The notes: generated from the letters alone by a model not told the origin. Shown: positions 36,479 through 48,354, numbered from the stretch's first letter. The stretch: 64,000 nt of DNA from Streptomyces sp. TRM49041 (GCF_008271805.1 NZ_VSRY01000167.1:66900-130899), one strand, 5' to 3'. Made by a program: numbers and translations.

Positions 36479-36982
36479 ATGACCTCTTCCCCCGCCGTAT
36501 CCCCGGACCAGCAGCGTTCCCTTCTGGGAACGCTGACCGTCATTCCCTGGTGCAGCGAGCCCACCGCCGACGACCCCGGTGACCCGCTGCTGATGGTGTA
36601 CTCGCTCGGCGACGGCCGCGACGGCCCGGAGGCCGGTGAGGAGGCGATGCGGGCACAGCTGGAGCGGCTTGGCATGTCGATCGGCGAACGCCTCACCGAC
36701 CTGGGCAAGGACAGCGGCGTCCCGGTGACTCTGCTGGTGGAGGCTCAACAGGCCGTTCTGACGCTGCCGTTCATGAAGGTGCAGTGCCCGGTGCCGCCGG
36801 AGTGGGAGAAGGCGGCCCACATGAAGGGCCAGGTCTATCTGATCTTCGCGGTCCGCCCCTGGCCCGAGGCCGTGCCCGGCAAGGAGGTGCCGGCGGAGAA
36901 ACTGCGCGCCTTCGTCACCGGTGAGGGGCTCCTGGAGGGCAGCGCCCACTGCCTGGCGCCCGTGCTGCGGGTGCGTACCTGA
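36479..36982 (+). CDS. DUF5949-like cytoplasmic protein
   Basis: A 167-residue soluble protein with the pattern LLGTLTVIPWCSEPTADDPGDPLLMVYSLGDGRDGPEAGE, MKVQCPVPPEWEKAA and VYLIFAVRPWPEAVPGKEV, which I recall as the Streptomyces DUF5949 family. No catalytic motif or membrane segment is seen. Function is unknown. The VKOR gene begins 25 bp after its stop on the same strand. Confidence 0.65.
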   Translation: MTSSPAVSPDQQRSLLGTLTVIPWCSEPTADDPGDPLLMVYSLGDGRDGPEAGEEAMRAQLERLGMSIGERLTDLGKDSGVPVTLLVEAQQAVLTLPFMKVQCPVPPEWEKAAHMKGQVYLIFAVRPWPEAVPGKEVPAEKLRAFVTGEGLLEGSAHCLAPVLRVRT

Positions 36983-37007
36983 CACACCGGGAGAATCGGT
37001 GAGAACC

Positions 37008-37670
37008 ATGACGACGACACACGACACATACACATCCACGGGCCCGGCACCCGGCACCTCCGCCCCCGCCGACGACGCACCGGACACCGGTGGCGGTACG
37101 GGGGCGGGCCGGGCGTTCGCCTGGATGCTGGTGCTGACCGGCGCGGCGGGGCTGCTCGCGGCGTGGGTCATCACCCTGGACAAGTTCAAGCTCCTGGAGG
37201 ACCCGGACTTCACGCCCGGGTGCAGTCTCAACCCGGTCGTGTCGTGCGGCAGCGTCATGGAGAGCGATCAGGCGTCGGTCTTCGGCTTCCCCAACCCGAT
37301 GCTCGGCCTGGTCGCCTACGGCATGGTGATCGCGATCGGCGCCGGCCTGCTGGCAGGGGCGCGCCACCGCCGCTGGTACTGGCTGGGCCTCAACGCCGGG
37401 ACGCTGTTCGGGGTCGGGTTCTGCACCTGGCTGATGCAGCAGTCCCTGTACGAGATCAACGCCCTGTGCCTGTGGTGCTGCCTCGCGTGGGTCGCGACGA
37501 TCGTCATGTTCTGGTACGTGACCTCGCACAACATCCGTCAGGGCGTCCAGCCCGCCCCGGCGGGCGTGCGCCGTTTCCTGGCCGAGTTCACCTGGGTGCT
37601 GCCCGTCGTGCACATCGGGATCGTCGGGATGCTGATCCTGACCCGCTGGTGGGACTTCTGGACCAGCTGA
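37008..37670 (+). CDS. Vitamin K epoxide reductase (VKOR) family protein
   Basis: A 220-residue membrane protein of the VKOR family, which recycles quinones while oxidising partner thioredoxins, forming disulfides outside the cytoplasm. After a 35-residue hydrophilic N-terminus come about five membrane helices. The key cysteines are present: C72 and C80 in the loop pair, and the active-site CLWC (C154, C157) beside quinone. No fused thioredoxin domain is present. The secreted chaplins and rodlins of this locus contain cysteine pairs, so a supporting role in their folding is conceivable but only inferred. ATG at 37008 is chosen. Confidence 0.9.
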   Translation: MTTTHDTYTSTGPAPGTSAPADDAPDTGGGTGAGRAFAWMLVLTGAAGLLAAWVITLDKFKLLEDPDFTPGCSLNPVVSCGSVMESDQASVFGFPNPMLGLVAYGMVIAIGAGLLAGARHRRWYWLGLNAGTLFGVGFCTWLMQQSLYEINALCLWCCLAWVATIVMFWYVTSHNIRQGVQPAPAGVRRFLAEFTWVLPVVHIGIVGMLILTRWWDFWTS

Positions 37671-37704
37671 CGCCCCACCTCCACCCCCACCTCCACCCAC
37701 CTCC

Positions 37705-37745
37705 GCCCCCACCCCGACGCCGCGCGCCCGCGTCGGGGTGGGGGC
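37705..37745. terminator. Bidirectional terminator between VKOR and lysE
   Basis: A perfect 16-bp stem (arms GCCCCCACCCCGACGC, 37705-37720, with its complement 37730-37745) and a 9-nt loop, between convergent genes. A C/A-rich stretch precedes it (CCCACCTCCACC-type repeats, about 37675-37704). Confidence 0.85.
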
Positions 37746-37747
37746 GC

Positions 37748-38395
37748 TCAGTGCGCGGCCCTGGGCGCGGACGTGTCGGCGGCGAGGCTGACGGCGAGCG
37801 CGCCCAGCACGGCGCCCATCGCGTAGCGCTGGGCGCGCAGCCAGGCCGGACGGCGGGCGAGGAACACCGCGACGGCCCCGGCGGCGAGGACGATGGCCAG
37901 GTTCACACCGACGCTGACGACCACCTGGACGGAGCCGAGCAGCAGCCCCTGGGCGAGGACGTGGCCGTCGTCGATGTCCACGAACTGGGGGATGAGGGAC
38001 AGGTACATGATGGCGATCTTGGGGTTGAGCAGGCTTGTCATCAGCCCCATCGTGAACAGCCTGCGCGGCGAGTCGTACGGGACGTCCTGCGGCGTGAAGA
38101 CGGACACCCCGCCCGGCCGGAGCGCGCTCCAGGCGAGCCACGCGAGATACGCCGCGCCCGCGAGCTTCACCGCCAGGTAGAGCTGCGGCACGGCGACGAA
38201 CAGCACCGAGAGGCCGAGGTTGGTGGCGACGAGGTACACCAGGAAGCCGACGGCGACGCCGCCGAGCGAGATGACCCCGGCGCGGCGGCCCTGGGTGAGT
38301 GAGCGCGAGACGAGATAGATCATGTTGGGCCCCGGTGTGAGCACCATGCCGAGCGCGATGACGAGAACCCCCAGCAGGGCACTGCCCTCCACCAT
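37748..38395 (-). CDS. LysE-family amino-acid exporter (RhtB-like)
   Basis: A 215-residue polytopic membrane protein: MVEGSALLGVLVIALGMVLT, then TPGPNMIYLVSRSLTQGRRAG and TSLLNPKIAIMYLSLIPQF, the usual LysE/RhtB pattern with about six helices. It exports an amino acid or small amine; the substrate is unknown. It is divergent from the MocR regulator at 38515, a common arrangement in which the regulator controls the exporter. The start at 38395 is chosen; the frame continues upstream without a good site. Confidence 0.9.
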   Translation of the reverse strand: MVEGSALLGVLVIALGMVLTPGPNMIYLVSRSLTQGRRAGVISLGGVAVGFLVYLVATNLGLSVLFVAVPQLYLAVKLAGAAYLAWLAWSALRPGGVSVFTPQDVPYDSPRRLFTMGLMTSLLNPKIAIMYLSLIPQFVDIDDGHVLAQGLLLGSVQVVVSVGVNLAIVLAAGAVAVFLARRPAWLRAQRYAMGAVLGALAVSLAADTSAPRAAH

Positions 38396-38430
38396 GCCGT
38401 TCCCTCTCCCCCAGTCACTGAAGACCCTGG

Positions 38431-38490
38431 AGTCGGAGCATATTGACATCGCTTGACTCGGAGCAATAGAAACATTGCACTCGGTGCAAT
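38431..38490. promoter_or_regulatory. Repeated MocR operator sites in the divergent lysE/mocR promoter
   Basis: TCGGWGCA occurs three times: TCGGAGCA at 38433 and 38458, and TCGGTGCA at 38481, with spacings of 25 and 23 bp, about two helical turns. The last copy is inside the palindrome ATTGCACTCGGTGCAAT (38474-38490). A promoter for the regulator is visible: TTGACA (38443-38448) and TAGAAA (38467-38472), overlapped by the repeats. Direct repeats at about two turns suit MocR dimers. Confidence 0.75.
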
Positions 38491-38514
38491 CAAACGGGTC
38501 TGGGGGCAAGGCTG

Positions 38515-39855
38515 TTGAGCGACTATCAACAGGTGGCGAACGCCGTGGCGGCGGAGATCGCGGCGGGGCGGCTGAGACCCGGCGACCGGCTGCCGCCGCA
38601 GCGGCGGTTCGCCCGCCAGTACGGCATCGCCGGTTCCACGGCGGCCCGTGTCTACCGGGAGCTGGCCCGGCGCGGCCTGACGGTCGGCGAGGTGGGACGC
38701 GGCACGTTCGTACGGGCCACCGAAGGGCGGGGCGGGGCGCCCGCGCTGAGCGACCCGCCGGACCAGCGGATCAACCTGGAGCTCAACTACCCGGTGGTAC
38801 CCGAGCAGGCCCGGCTCCTCGCCCAGGGCATGGGCGGCCTGCTCCGCACCGACGTCCTCGACGCGGCGCTGCGCCCGGTGGGCGCGGCCGGCACGCCGGA
38901 GGCCCGCGCTGCCGCCGCCGCGCTGCTGGCCCGCGCGGACTGGCGGCCCCGCCCGGACCAGGTGCTGTGCACGGGCAACGGTCGGCAGGCGATCTCGGCC
39001 GCCGTCGCCGCGCTGGTCCCGCCGGGCGGCCGCCTGGGGGCGGAGGAGTTCACGTACCCGGTGCTGAAGTCGATCGCGGGCCGCCTGGGCGTCACGGTCG
39101 TCCCGCTGGCCATGGACGAGCACGGCGTACGCCCGGAGTCCCTGGCGGACACCCACCGCCGCGCCCCGCTGCACGCCGTCTACGTACAGCCGACCCTGCA
39201 CAACCCGCTCTCCCTCACCATGCCGCCCGCACGCCGCGCCGAACTCGCCGCGACACTGCGCCGACTGGACGTCCCGGCGATCGAGGACACCGTCTGGGCG
39301 TTCCTGTACGACGACACGGCGCCGCTCGCCGCGTCGGCGCCCGAGCGGACGGTCGTCGTGGACAGTCTGTCCAAGCGGCTCGCGCCCGGCCTGACCGCCG
39401 GGTTCGCGGTGGTGCCCGAGGCGCTCGCGGCGCGCGTGGAGGCGGCCATCCGGTCGGGTGGCTGGGCGCCGTCCCGGTTCGCGCTGGAGGCCGCGACCCG
39501 CTGGCACGCGGACGGCACGGTCCAGGCACTCGTCCACGCCAAGCGGCAGGAGGCGGAGCGCCGCCAGGCCCTCGCCCGCGACCGCCTCTCCGGCTTCACC
39601 CTGCGCACCGACCCGCGCTCGTGCTTCTGCTGGTGGGACCTGCCGCCCGCCTGGCGCGCCGACCTGTTCGTCGCCGCCGCGTCCCGGCACGGCATCGCGG
39701 TGACCCCGGCGTCCGCGTTCACCGCCGACCCGCACCGTGCCCCCAGCGCCGTCCGCCTCGGCCTGGCGTCGCCCCCGCTCGACACCCTCTCCCACGCCCT
39801 CACCACCCTCGCGGCGCTGGCCCGTTCGGCGCCGGACGACCTGGTTCTCGCCTGA
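38515..39855 (+). CDS. MocR-family regulator (GntR helix-turn-helix plus aminotransferase domain)
   Basis: A 446-residue protein with a GntR winged helix (about 1-70, YQQVANAVAAEIAAGRLRPG then GDRLPPQRRFARQYGIAGST) and a fold-type I aminotransferase-like domain (about 110-430). The PLP lysine is in VVDSLSKRLAPGLTAGF, and YVQPTLHNP marks the substrate/cofactor region, so PLP or an amino-aldehyde is probably the effector. The TTG at 38515 is taken as the start. It is divergent from lysE and presumably controls it. Confidence 0.9.
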   Translation: MSDYQQVANAVAAEIAAGRLRPGDRLPPQRRFARQYGIAGSTAARVYRELARRGLTVGEVGRGTFVRATEGRGGAPALSDPPDQRINLELNYPVVPEQARLLAQGMGGLLRTDVLDAALRPVGAAGTPEARAAAAALLARADWRPRPDQVLCTGNGRQAISAAVAALVPPGGRLGAEEFTYPVLKSIAGRLGVTVVPLAMDEHGVRPESLADTHRRAPLHAVYVQPTLHNPLSLTMPPARRAELAATLRRLDVPAIEDTVWAFLYDDTAPLAASAPERTVVVDSLSKRLAPGLTAGFAVVPEALAARVEAAIRSGGWAPSRFALEAATRWHADGTVQALVHAKRQEAERRQALARDRLSGFTLRTDPRSCFCWWDLPPAWRADLFVAAASRHGIAVTPASAFTADPHRAPSAVRLGLASPPLDTLSHALTTLAALARSAPDDLVLA

Positions 39856-39958
39856 CGGGCCGTCGAGACCGAAACGAGACCGGATCCGTGTGACGGACGG
39901 GCGGGTCCCCCGCGTAGAGCCGGTGACGGACTGGTGCGTGATCGGATGGGGAGGGGCC

Positions 39959-41056
<1,098 letters not shown>

Positions 41057-41150
41057 GACTCACCTGCGCCCCTCCTCTCCACAACCGACCGTACTCAGGG
41101 GTAACGTCGCGGCCTGCCCTGCTGTCGGTGGTGAGCGCGAAGGGGCCCTC

Positions 41151-42278
41151 ATGACGACGACTGAGACGCCTTCCCCGTCCGCGGACGGACCGGGTGACCA
41201 GGCTGCCCACACGCGGTGGCACCACATGTGGAGCCACCGGGAGCACCTGCTCAAAGTGGCGCGCCGTCGTTCCATGAGCGCCGAGGACGCCGAGGACGCC
41301 GTGCACGAGGCGATGCTGCGCGCCGCCGAGAACCCGCACCTCGACGACGCGCGGCTGGGCGCCTGGCTGACCACCGTCACCATGCGGATCTGCGTCGACC
41401 GGCACCGTCAGGTCCACCGCGAGGCCGAGGTCCGTACGCTGCCCAAGCTCACCGCGCCGGGCCCTGTGCCGGTCGACGAGGTCGTCTGCGACCGGGCCGA
41501 GGCGACCTGGATCGCGTACCGGAGCCGGGAGCTGCCCGCGCGGCAGGCGGAGGCCCTCCGGCTGAAGGCCCAGGACCGGGATGTCGAGCAGGTCGCCCGG
41601 GAGATGGGGCTCAGCTACGAGGCGGTCGAGTCCCTGCTGGCCCGGGCCCGGCGTACGCTCCGCAACTCGCTCGCCGGCACATTGGGGCTCGCTCTCTGGC
41701 TGGTCGGGCGCGGCGGACGCGCGTCGTCGCAGGCCGGCGGGAATGTCCAGGCCGCCGCCATGGCGTCGGCTGCGGCGCTGGCCGTCGTCGGGCTCGCCCT
41801 CCCCTTCTCGTACGACCCGCACGCCCCGCACGACCCGGACCGGGCCCGGCCGCCGCGGCCCGCCGCCTCGGCCGGCGACGGTGCCGCGGACACCGTCGGG
41901 TACGAGGTGCCGACGCCGCCGTCCGTCGGGCCTGCCCGGTACGCCGACGGGGGCGCTCCTCCGGTTCCGGCCCCGGCCGTGTCGCCGCAGGCCCTCCCGT
42001 CCCTGATCCCGCCGCTTCCGGAGGTGCTGCCGGAGGTGGCGCTGCCCGGGGAACTGACGCGGACTGCGGTGCCGGAGATGCCGCTGCCCCGCGTACCGCT
42101 GCCGGAGGCGTCTCTGCCGGGGGCTTCGCTCCCGGGGGCGCCCCTGCCCGATGACGTGCCACTGCCGCAGCCGGAGCTCCCGGCGGCGGAGCTCCCGGAG
42201 CCCCTGCCCGACGGGCCCGCGCCGCGGGTGTTCCAGGACCCGCTGGTCCCCTCGCCCGCGCCCGTTCCGGCGTCGTAA
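41151..42278 (+). CDS. ECF sigma factor with C-terminal membrane segment and Pro-rich tail
   Basis: A 375-residue protein. The first 175 residues are an ECF sigma factor: region 2 (HLLKVARRRSMSAEDAEDAV, HEAMLRAAENPHLDDARLGA) and region 4 (ELPARQAEALRLKAQDRDVE then QVAREMGLSYEAVESLLARA). There follows one probable membrane helix (about 200-222, AAAMASAAALAVVGLALPF) and a 150-residue Pro/Leu tail (LPEVALPGE, MPLPRVPLPEASLPG). A membrane-tethered sigma factor has no need for a separate anti-sigma to stay inactive; regulated cleavage is a possibility, inferred. It is 87 bp ahead of the mce operon. Confidence 0.85.
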   Translation: MTTTETPSPSADGPGDQAAHTRWHHMWSHREHLLKVARRRSMSAEDAEDAVHEAMLRAAENPHLDDARLGAWLTTVTMRICVDRHRQVHREAEVRTLPKLTAPGPVPVDEVVCDRAEATWIAYRSRELPARQAEALRLKAQDRDVEQVAREMGLSYEAVESLLARARRTLRNSLAGTLGLALWLVGRGGRASSQAGGNVQAAAMASAAALAVVGLALPFSYDPHAPHDPDRARPPRPAASAGDGAADTVGYEVPTPPSVGPARYADGGAPPVPAPAVSPQALPSLIPPLPEVLPEVALPGELTRTAVPEMPLPRVPLPEASLPGASLPGAPLPDDVPLPQPELPAAELPEPLPDGPAPRVFQDPLVPSPAPVPAS

Positions 42279-42364
42279 AAAAATCTTGGTATTTCCGGCG
42301 ACGGACGCCCCTCCCCTCCCCGTAGAGCAGATGTCGAGCTGCTCCCCGCTGAAGGGTGAACCGG

Positions 42365-43369
42365 ATGGGTGTCGAGATCTGCGTGGAAGGGTTGACGAAA
42401 TCCTTCGGCCACCAGGTCATCTGGCAGGACGTGTCACTGACCCTGCCCGCCGGGGAGGTGTCCGTCCTGCTCGGCCCCTCGGGCACGGGAAAGTCGGTGT
42501 TCCTGAAGACCCTCGTCGGGCTGCTCAAGCCCGACCGGGGCGCGATCAGGATCGCCGGGCAGGACGTCACCCGGCTCCGTGAGCACGAGCTGTACGAGGT
42601 ACGGAAACTGTTCGGCGTGCTGTTCCAGGACGGCGCGCTGTTCGGGTCGATGAACCTGTACGACAACATCGCCTTCCCGCTGCGCGAGCACACGCGCAGG
42701 CCGGAGAGCGAGATACGGCGGATCGTCCTCGAGAAGATGGACATGGTCGGCCTGATCGGTGCCGAGGAGAAGCTGCCCGGCGAGATCTCGGGCGGCATGC
42801 GCAAACGCGCCGGACTGGCGCGGGCGCTGGTCCTCGACCCGGAGATCATCCTGTTCGACGAGCCCGACTCGGGGCTCGATCCGGTCCGCGTGGCGTATCT
42901 GAACCAGCTGATCGTGGACCTGAACGCGCAGATCGACGCGACGTTCCTGATCGTCACACACGACATCGCCTCCGCCCGGCAGGTCCCGGACAACATCGGG
43001 CTGCTGTTCCGGCGGGAGCTGGTGATGTTCGGGCCCCGCGAGGAGTTGCTGACCAGCGACGAGCCGGTGGTGCGGCAGTTCCTGAACGGCCGGATGCAGG
43101 GGCCGATCGGCATGGCGGAGGAGAAGGACGCCGCGCAGGTCGAGCAGGAGCTGGCGCAGCTGGACGCGGGCGACCACCGCGGGCCGCGGGGCGGCAAGGG
43201 CGCGTCGGGCGAGGGGATGACGCCGCGTCTCCTCCCGAGCCCCGCGGTCCCCCGGTCGGCGCGGTGGGAGGCGATCGCCGCACGCGAGACAGCGCCGCAC
43301 AGCGGCCCCGGATCCGCGGGTGGCGGGTCCGCCGCCGCGCCCGGCCGCCAGGAGGTGAAGAACGCGTGA
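42365..43369 (+). CDS. ABC transporter ATP-binding protein of the Mce system (Mkl/MlaF type)
   Basis: A 334-residue ATPase that powers Mce-dependent lipid import. Walker A GPSGTGKS (37-44), ABC signature SGGMRKRAG, Walker B IILFDEPDSGLDP and a switch histidine (IVTHD) are intact. The last 90 residues are hydrophilic and Gly/Ala-rich. The ATG at 42365 has AAGGG upstream; a GTG three codons earlier is also possible. Its stop overlaps the YrbE start (GTGA). An AT-rich stretch (AAAAAAATCTTGG) about 75 bp upstream may be part of the operon promoter. Confidence 0.93.
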   Translation: MGVEICVEGLTKSFGHQVIWQDVSLTLPAGEVSVLLGPSGTGKSVFLKTLVGLLKPDRGAIRIAGQDVTRLREHELYEVRKLFGVLFQDGALFGSMNLYDNIAFPLREHTRRPESEIRRIVLEKMDMVGLIGAEEKLPGEISGGMRKRAGLARALVLDPEIILFDEPDSGLDPVRVAYLNQLIVDLNAQIDATFLIVTHDIASARQVPDNIGLLFRRELVMFGPREELLTSDEPVVRQFLNGRMQGPIGMAEEKDAAQVEQELAQLDAGDHRGPRGGKGASGEGMTPRLLPSPAVPRSARWEAIAARETAPHSGPGSAGGGSAAAPGRQEVKNA

Positions 43370-44136
43370 GCATCTCCCCGACCGGCGGTCTGCGCCAGTC
43401 CGGCGCGCTCTTCGCGATGGCGCTGGACGTGGTCCGTACGCTCCCCCGGCGGCCTTTCCAGGTGAGGGAGTTCATCCAGCAGGCATGGTTCATCGCAGGC
43501 GTGACGATCCTCCCGACCGCCCTGGTCTCCATCCCCTTCGGCGCGGTCATCGCGCTCCAGATCGGCGGGCTCACCCGGCAGCTCGGCGCCGAGTCGTTCG
43601 CGGGCGCCGCCTCCGTGCTCGCCGTGCTCCGCGAGGCGTCGCCCATCGTGACGGCGCTGCTCATCGCGGGAGCCGGCGGCACCGCGATCTGCGCGGACCT
43701 CGGGGCGCGCAAGATCCGAGAGGAGATCGACGCCCTCCAGGTCCTGGGCATCGACCCGATCCACCGGCTCGTCGTGCCACGCGTGCTGGCGACCATGCTC
43801 GTGGCGGTCCTCCTCAACGGCCTCGTCTCCGTCGTCGGCGTCGCCGGCGGCTATGTGTTCAACGTCGTCCTCCAGAACGGCACCCCAGGCGCCTACCTGG
43901 CGTCCTTCACGCATCTCGCCCAGCTCTCCGACCTGTGGGCGGCCGAGCTGAAGGCGCTGGTCTTCGGGGCGATCGCGGCGATCGTCGCCTCGTACAAGGG
44001 GCTGACCGCCAAGGGCGGGCCCAAGGGCGTGGGCGACGCGGTGAACCAGTCCGTCGTCATCACCTTCATGTTGCTGTTCGTCACGAACTTCGTGATGACC
44101 GCCGTCTACTTCCAGCTCGTTCCGCAGAAGGGTTGA
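43366..44136 (+). CDS. Mce-associated permease YrbE-A (MlaE family)
   Basis: A 256-residue MlaE/YrbE permease with five to six membrane helices and the family loop PIVTALLIAGAGGTAICADL then GARKIREEIDALQVLGIDP, which couples to the ATPase. It forms the inner-membrane channel of the lipid importer together with YrbE-B. Its GTG start overlaps the ATPase stop (GTGA), and GGAGGTGAAG precedes it. Confidence 0.92.
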   Translation: MSISPTGGLRQSGALFAMALDVVRTLPRRPFQVREFIQQAWFIAGVTILPTALVSIPFGAVIALQIGGLTRQLGAESFAGAASVLAVLREASPIVTALLIAGAGGTAICADLGARKIREEIDALQVLGIDPIHRLVVPRVLATMLVAVLLNGLVSVVGVAGGYVFNVVLQNGTPGAYLASFTHLAQLSDLWAAELKALVFGAIAAIVASYKGLTAKGGPKGVGDAVNQSVVITFMLLFVTNFVMTAVYFQLVPQKG

Positions 44137-44137
44137 C

Positions 44138-44962
44138 GTGGCTCTCAACAACCCGCTCGCCCGCACCGGTCGCGCCCTGGAGGAGCTGGGCGTCCAGCTC
44201 GTCTTCTACGGGCGCTCGCTCGCCTGGACCGGCCGCACGCTGCGCCGCTACAAGAAGGAGGTGCTGCGGCTCCTCGCCGAGGTCAGCTTCGGACGCGGCG
44301 CGCTCGCCGTCGTCGGCGGCACCGTCGGCGTCATCGCGTTCCTCTCCTTCTTCACCGGCACCGAAGTCGGCCTCCAGGGGTACGCCGGGCTCAACCAGCT
44401 CGGCACGTCCAACTTCGTGGCGTTCCTGTCCGCGTACTTCAACACCCGCGAGATCGCCCCGCTCGTCGCCGGGCTGGCGCTCTCCGCGACCGTGGGTGCC
44501 GGGTTCACCGCACAGCTCGGGGCGATGCGGATCAGCGAGGAGACGGACGCCCTCGAAGTCATGGGCGTCCCGTCGCTGCCCTTCCTCGTCACCACCCGCA
44601 TGATCGCCGGATTCGTCGCGGTGATCCCGCTGTACGTGGTGGGGCTGCTCTCCTCGTACTTCGCCGCCCGGACCATCACCACCGGCTACTACGGTCAGTC
44701 CACGGGCACGTACGACCACTACTTCCAGCAGTACCTGCCACCCGTCGACGTGCTGTGGTCCTTCGGCAAGGTGATCGTCTTCGCCGTCGTGATCATCCTG
44801 GTCCACTGCTACTACGGCTACTACGCGAGCGGCGGCCCGGCCGGCGTCGGCGTGGCCGTCGGACGCGGCGTGCGGACGTCCATCGTGGCCGTCAACATCC
44901 TCGACTTCTTCCTGAGCCTCGCCATCTGGGGCGCCCACACGACCGTACGAATAGCGGGGTAG
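44138..44962 (+). CDS. Mce-associated permease YrbE-B (MlaE family)
   Basis: A 274-residue second permease: an Arg-rich N-terminus and membrane helices with the loop ALSATVGAGFTAQLGAMRIS, EETDALEVMGVPSLPFLVTT. Pairs with YrbE-A in actinobacterial mce operons. It starts at GTG, one base past the YrbE-A stop; a weak AGAAGGG site is inside the upstream gene. Confidence 0.92.
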   Translation: MALNNPLARTGRALEELGVQLVFYGRSLAWTGRTLRRYKKEVLRLLAEVSFGRGALAVVGGTVGVIAFLSFFTGTEVGLQGYAGLNQLGTSNFVAFLSAYFNTREIAPLVAGLALSATVGAGFTAQLGAMRISEETDALEVMGVPSLPFLVTTRMIAGFVAVIPLYVVGLLSSYFAARTITTGYYGQSTGTYDHYFQQYLPPVDVLWSFGKVIVFAVVIILVHCYYGYYASGGPAGVGVAVGRGVRTSIVAVNILDFFLSLAIWGAHTTVRIAG

Positions 44963-44969
44963 AGCGCCG

Positions 44970-46231
44970 ATGCCCACCGCCACCAAGACCCGGCTGCGGC
45001 TGTACGGGATTCTCTTCCTCCTCGTACTGGCCCTGCTGCTGTCCCTCACCGTCGCCGTCTACCAGCAGGTGTTCACCCCGGTCGTCCGGGTCACCCTGCA
45101 GGCCGACAGGCTCGGCAACCAGCTGCAGCCGCGCGCGGACGTCAAACTGCGCGGCCTGCTCGTCGGCGAGGTCCGCGAGGTGCGGGCCGACGGCGAGAAG
45201 GCCACGCTCAGCCTCGCGCTCAAGCCCGAGCACGTACCGGACATCCCCGCCGACGTGCACGCGCGGCTGCTGCCCAAGACCCTCTTCGGCGAGAAGTACG
45301 TCGACCTCGTCGCCCCCGGGAACGGCTCGTCGGCCGGGCGGCCGATCCGCGCCGGTGACGTCATCACCCAGGACCGCACCGCCGTCGGCATCGAGCTCCA
45401 GCAGCTGATGAACGACCTGCTGCCGCTGCTGCGCACCGTGCAGCCCGCCAAGCTCAACGCGACCCTCTCGGCCTTCGCCACCGCCCTCGACGGGCGCGGC
45501 GACCGGATCGGCGACAACCTGGTCCGCCTGGACGGCTATCTGCGCCGGATCAACCCGCACATGCCGTCCATCAGGGAGGACATCAAGCGGTTCGCCGACG
45601 TCGCCGAGGTGTACAGCGAGGCCGCCCCCGACCTGCTGCGCATCCTCGACAACACCCTCACCACCAGCCGCACCCTCGTCGAGCGCAAGGAGCAGCTCGC
45701 GTCCGTCCTGACCTGGACGGCGACCGCCTCCGACACCGCGGAGGGCGTCCTCGACGAGAACGCCGACCGGCTGATCACCCTGGGCCGCGTCTCCCGCCCG
45801 ACCCTCGCCCTGTTCGCCCGCTACTCGCCGGAGTACCCCTGCCTCCTGGAGGGGCTCGTACGGCAGGAAGCGGCGTCCGAGGAGGCGTTCCGCGGCGGGA
45901 AGATGCGCATCACCCTCGAGCTCGTCCATCCCCGTCCCCCCTACCGACCCGGCGAGGAACCGCGCTATGCCGACCGCTCAGGACCGAACTGCAGAGGTCT
46001 GCCCCACCCGAACGTCCCGGCCCCCCACACCAGGCTCCGCGACGGTACGAAGGACCCGGACGCCGGCAAGGGCGGCGCGGGTGGCTACCGCCCCGTGTCC
46101 GCGACCCCGGCCGAGCAGCGGGCGGTGTCCGCGCTCGTCGCGCCCGCGATGGGCGTGCCGGTGGACCGCGTCCCGGCGGTCGCGACCCTCCTGTTCGGCC
46201 CCATGGCCCGCGGAACGGCGGTGAGCGTCGC

Positions 46232-46235
<4 letters not shown>
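44970..46235 (+). CDS. Mce family protein (MceA position)
   Basis: A 421-residue protein with an N-terminal membrane helix (about 10-32) and an MCE domain (about 38-120: VRVTLQADRLGNQLQPRADV then KLRGLLVGEVREVRADGE), followed by a long helical region that in homologues forms the hollow lipid tunnel. The C-terminal 110 residues hold cysteines and a Pro/Gly-rich segment, as usual for MceA. It starts 7 bp after YrbE-B and overlaps the next gene (ATGA). Confidence 0.92.
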
Positions 46236-47370
<1,135 letters not shown>

Positions 47371-47374
<4 letters not shown>

Positions 47375-48354
47375 CCCCCTTCCGTGACCGCGACCCGGTG
47401 GTGATCGGCGCCGTCGGCCTCGCCGTGATCTTCGCGCTCGTCGTGACGGCGTTCAACGCCGGGAACCTGCCCCTGATCGGCAACGGCGACCGGTACCACG
47501 CCGCGTTCTCAGAGGCCGGCGGGCTCAGGCCCGGCGACGACGTGCGCGTCGCCGGAGTCAAGGTGGGCAAGGTCGACGAGGTCGACCTGGACGGCGACCA
47601 CGTCAAGGTGACGTTCCGGGTGAAGGGCGACCCGAAGCTCGGGGAGCGCACCGGGGCAGCCGTCCGGATCAAGACGATCCTGGGCGCCAAGTACCTGGCG
47701 CTGGAACCGAAGGGCTCCGGGCGGCTGAAGCCCGGCAGCGAGATACCGCTGAGCCGGACGACCCCGGCGTACGACGTGGTGACGGCGTTCAGCGATCTCA
47801 CGACGACCGCCGAGGCCGTCGACACCGAGCGACTCGCGACCGCCCTGGACACCCTCTCCACGACGTTCGAGGACTCGCCCGCCGAGGTGAAGGCGTCCAT
47901 CGAGGGCCTGTCGAAGATCTCCCGCACCGTCGCCTCCCGCGACCAGGCGCTGCGCGAACTCCTCGCCCACGCCAACGGGGTGAGCGGCGTCCTGGCGGAC
48001 CGGACGCGCGAGTTCCGGACGCTGGTCAAGGACGGCGACAAGCTGTTCCAGGAGATCACCGCCCGGCGGAAGGCGATCCACGCGCTGCTCACCGGTTCCG
48101 TGGCGCTCAGCGTCCAGCTGTCCGGCCTCGTCAAGGACAACCGCGAGGCGATCGGCCCGGCGCTCACCAAGCTGAACGCCGTGGTCAAGATGCTGGAGCG
48201 GAACCAGCAGAGCCTCGACCGCAGCGTCCAGCTGCTGGCGCCGTACGCCCGGGTCTTCACCAACACCCTCGGCAACGGCCGCTGGTTCGACAGCTACATC
48301 CAGAACATGGTCGCGCCCACGCCGGTGGAACCGCGGACGGGAGGAGCACGATGA
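47371..48354 (+). CDS. Mce family protein (MceC position)
   Basis: A 327-residue Mce protein: membrane helix (about 10-30, VVIGAVGLAVIFALVVTAFN), MCE domain (FSEAGGLRPGDDVRVAGVKV, GKVDEVDLDGDHVKVTFRVK), then helical stalk to NGRWFDSYIQNM. The ATG at 47371 overlaps the MceB stop. The encoded frame also reads upstream of 47371, but that is a shadow of MceB. Confidence 0.92.
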
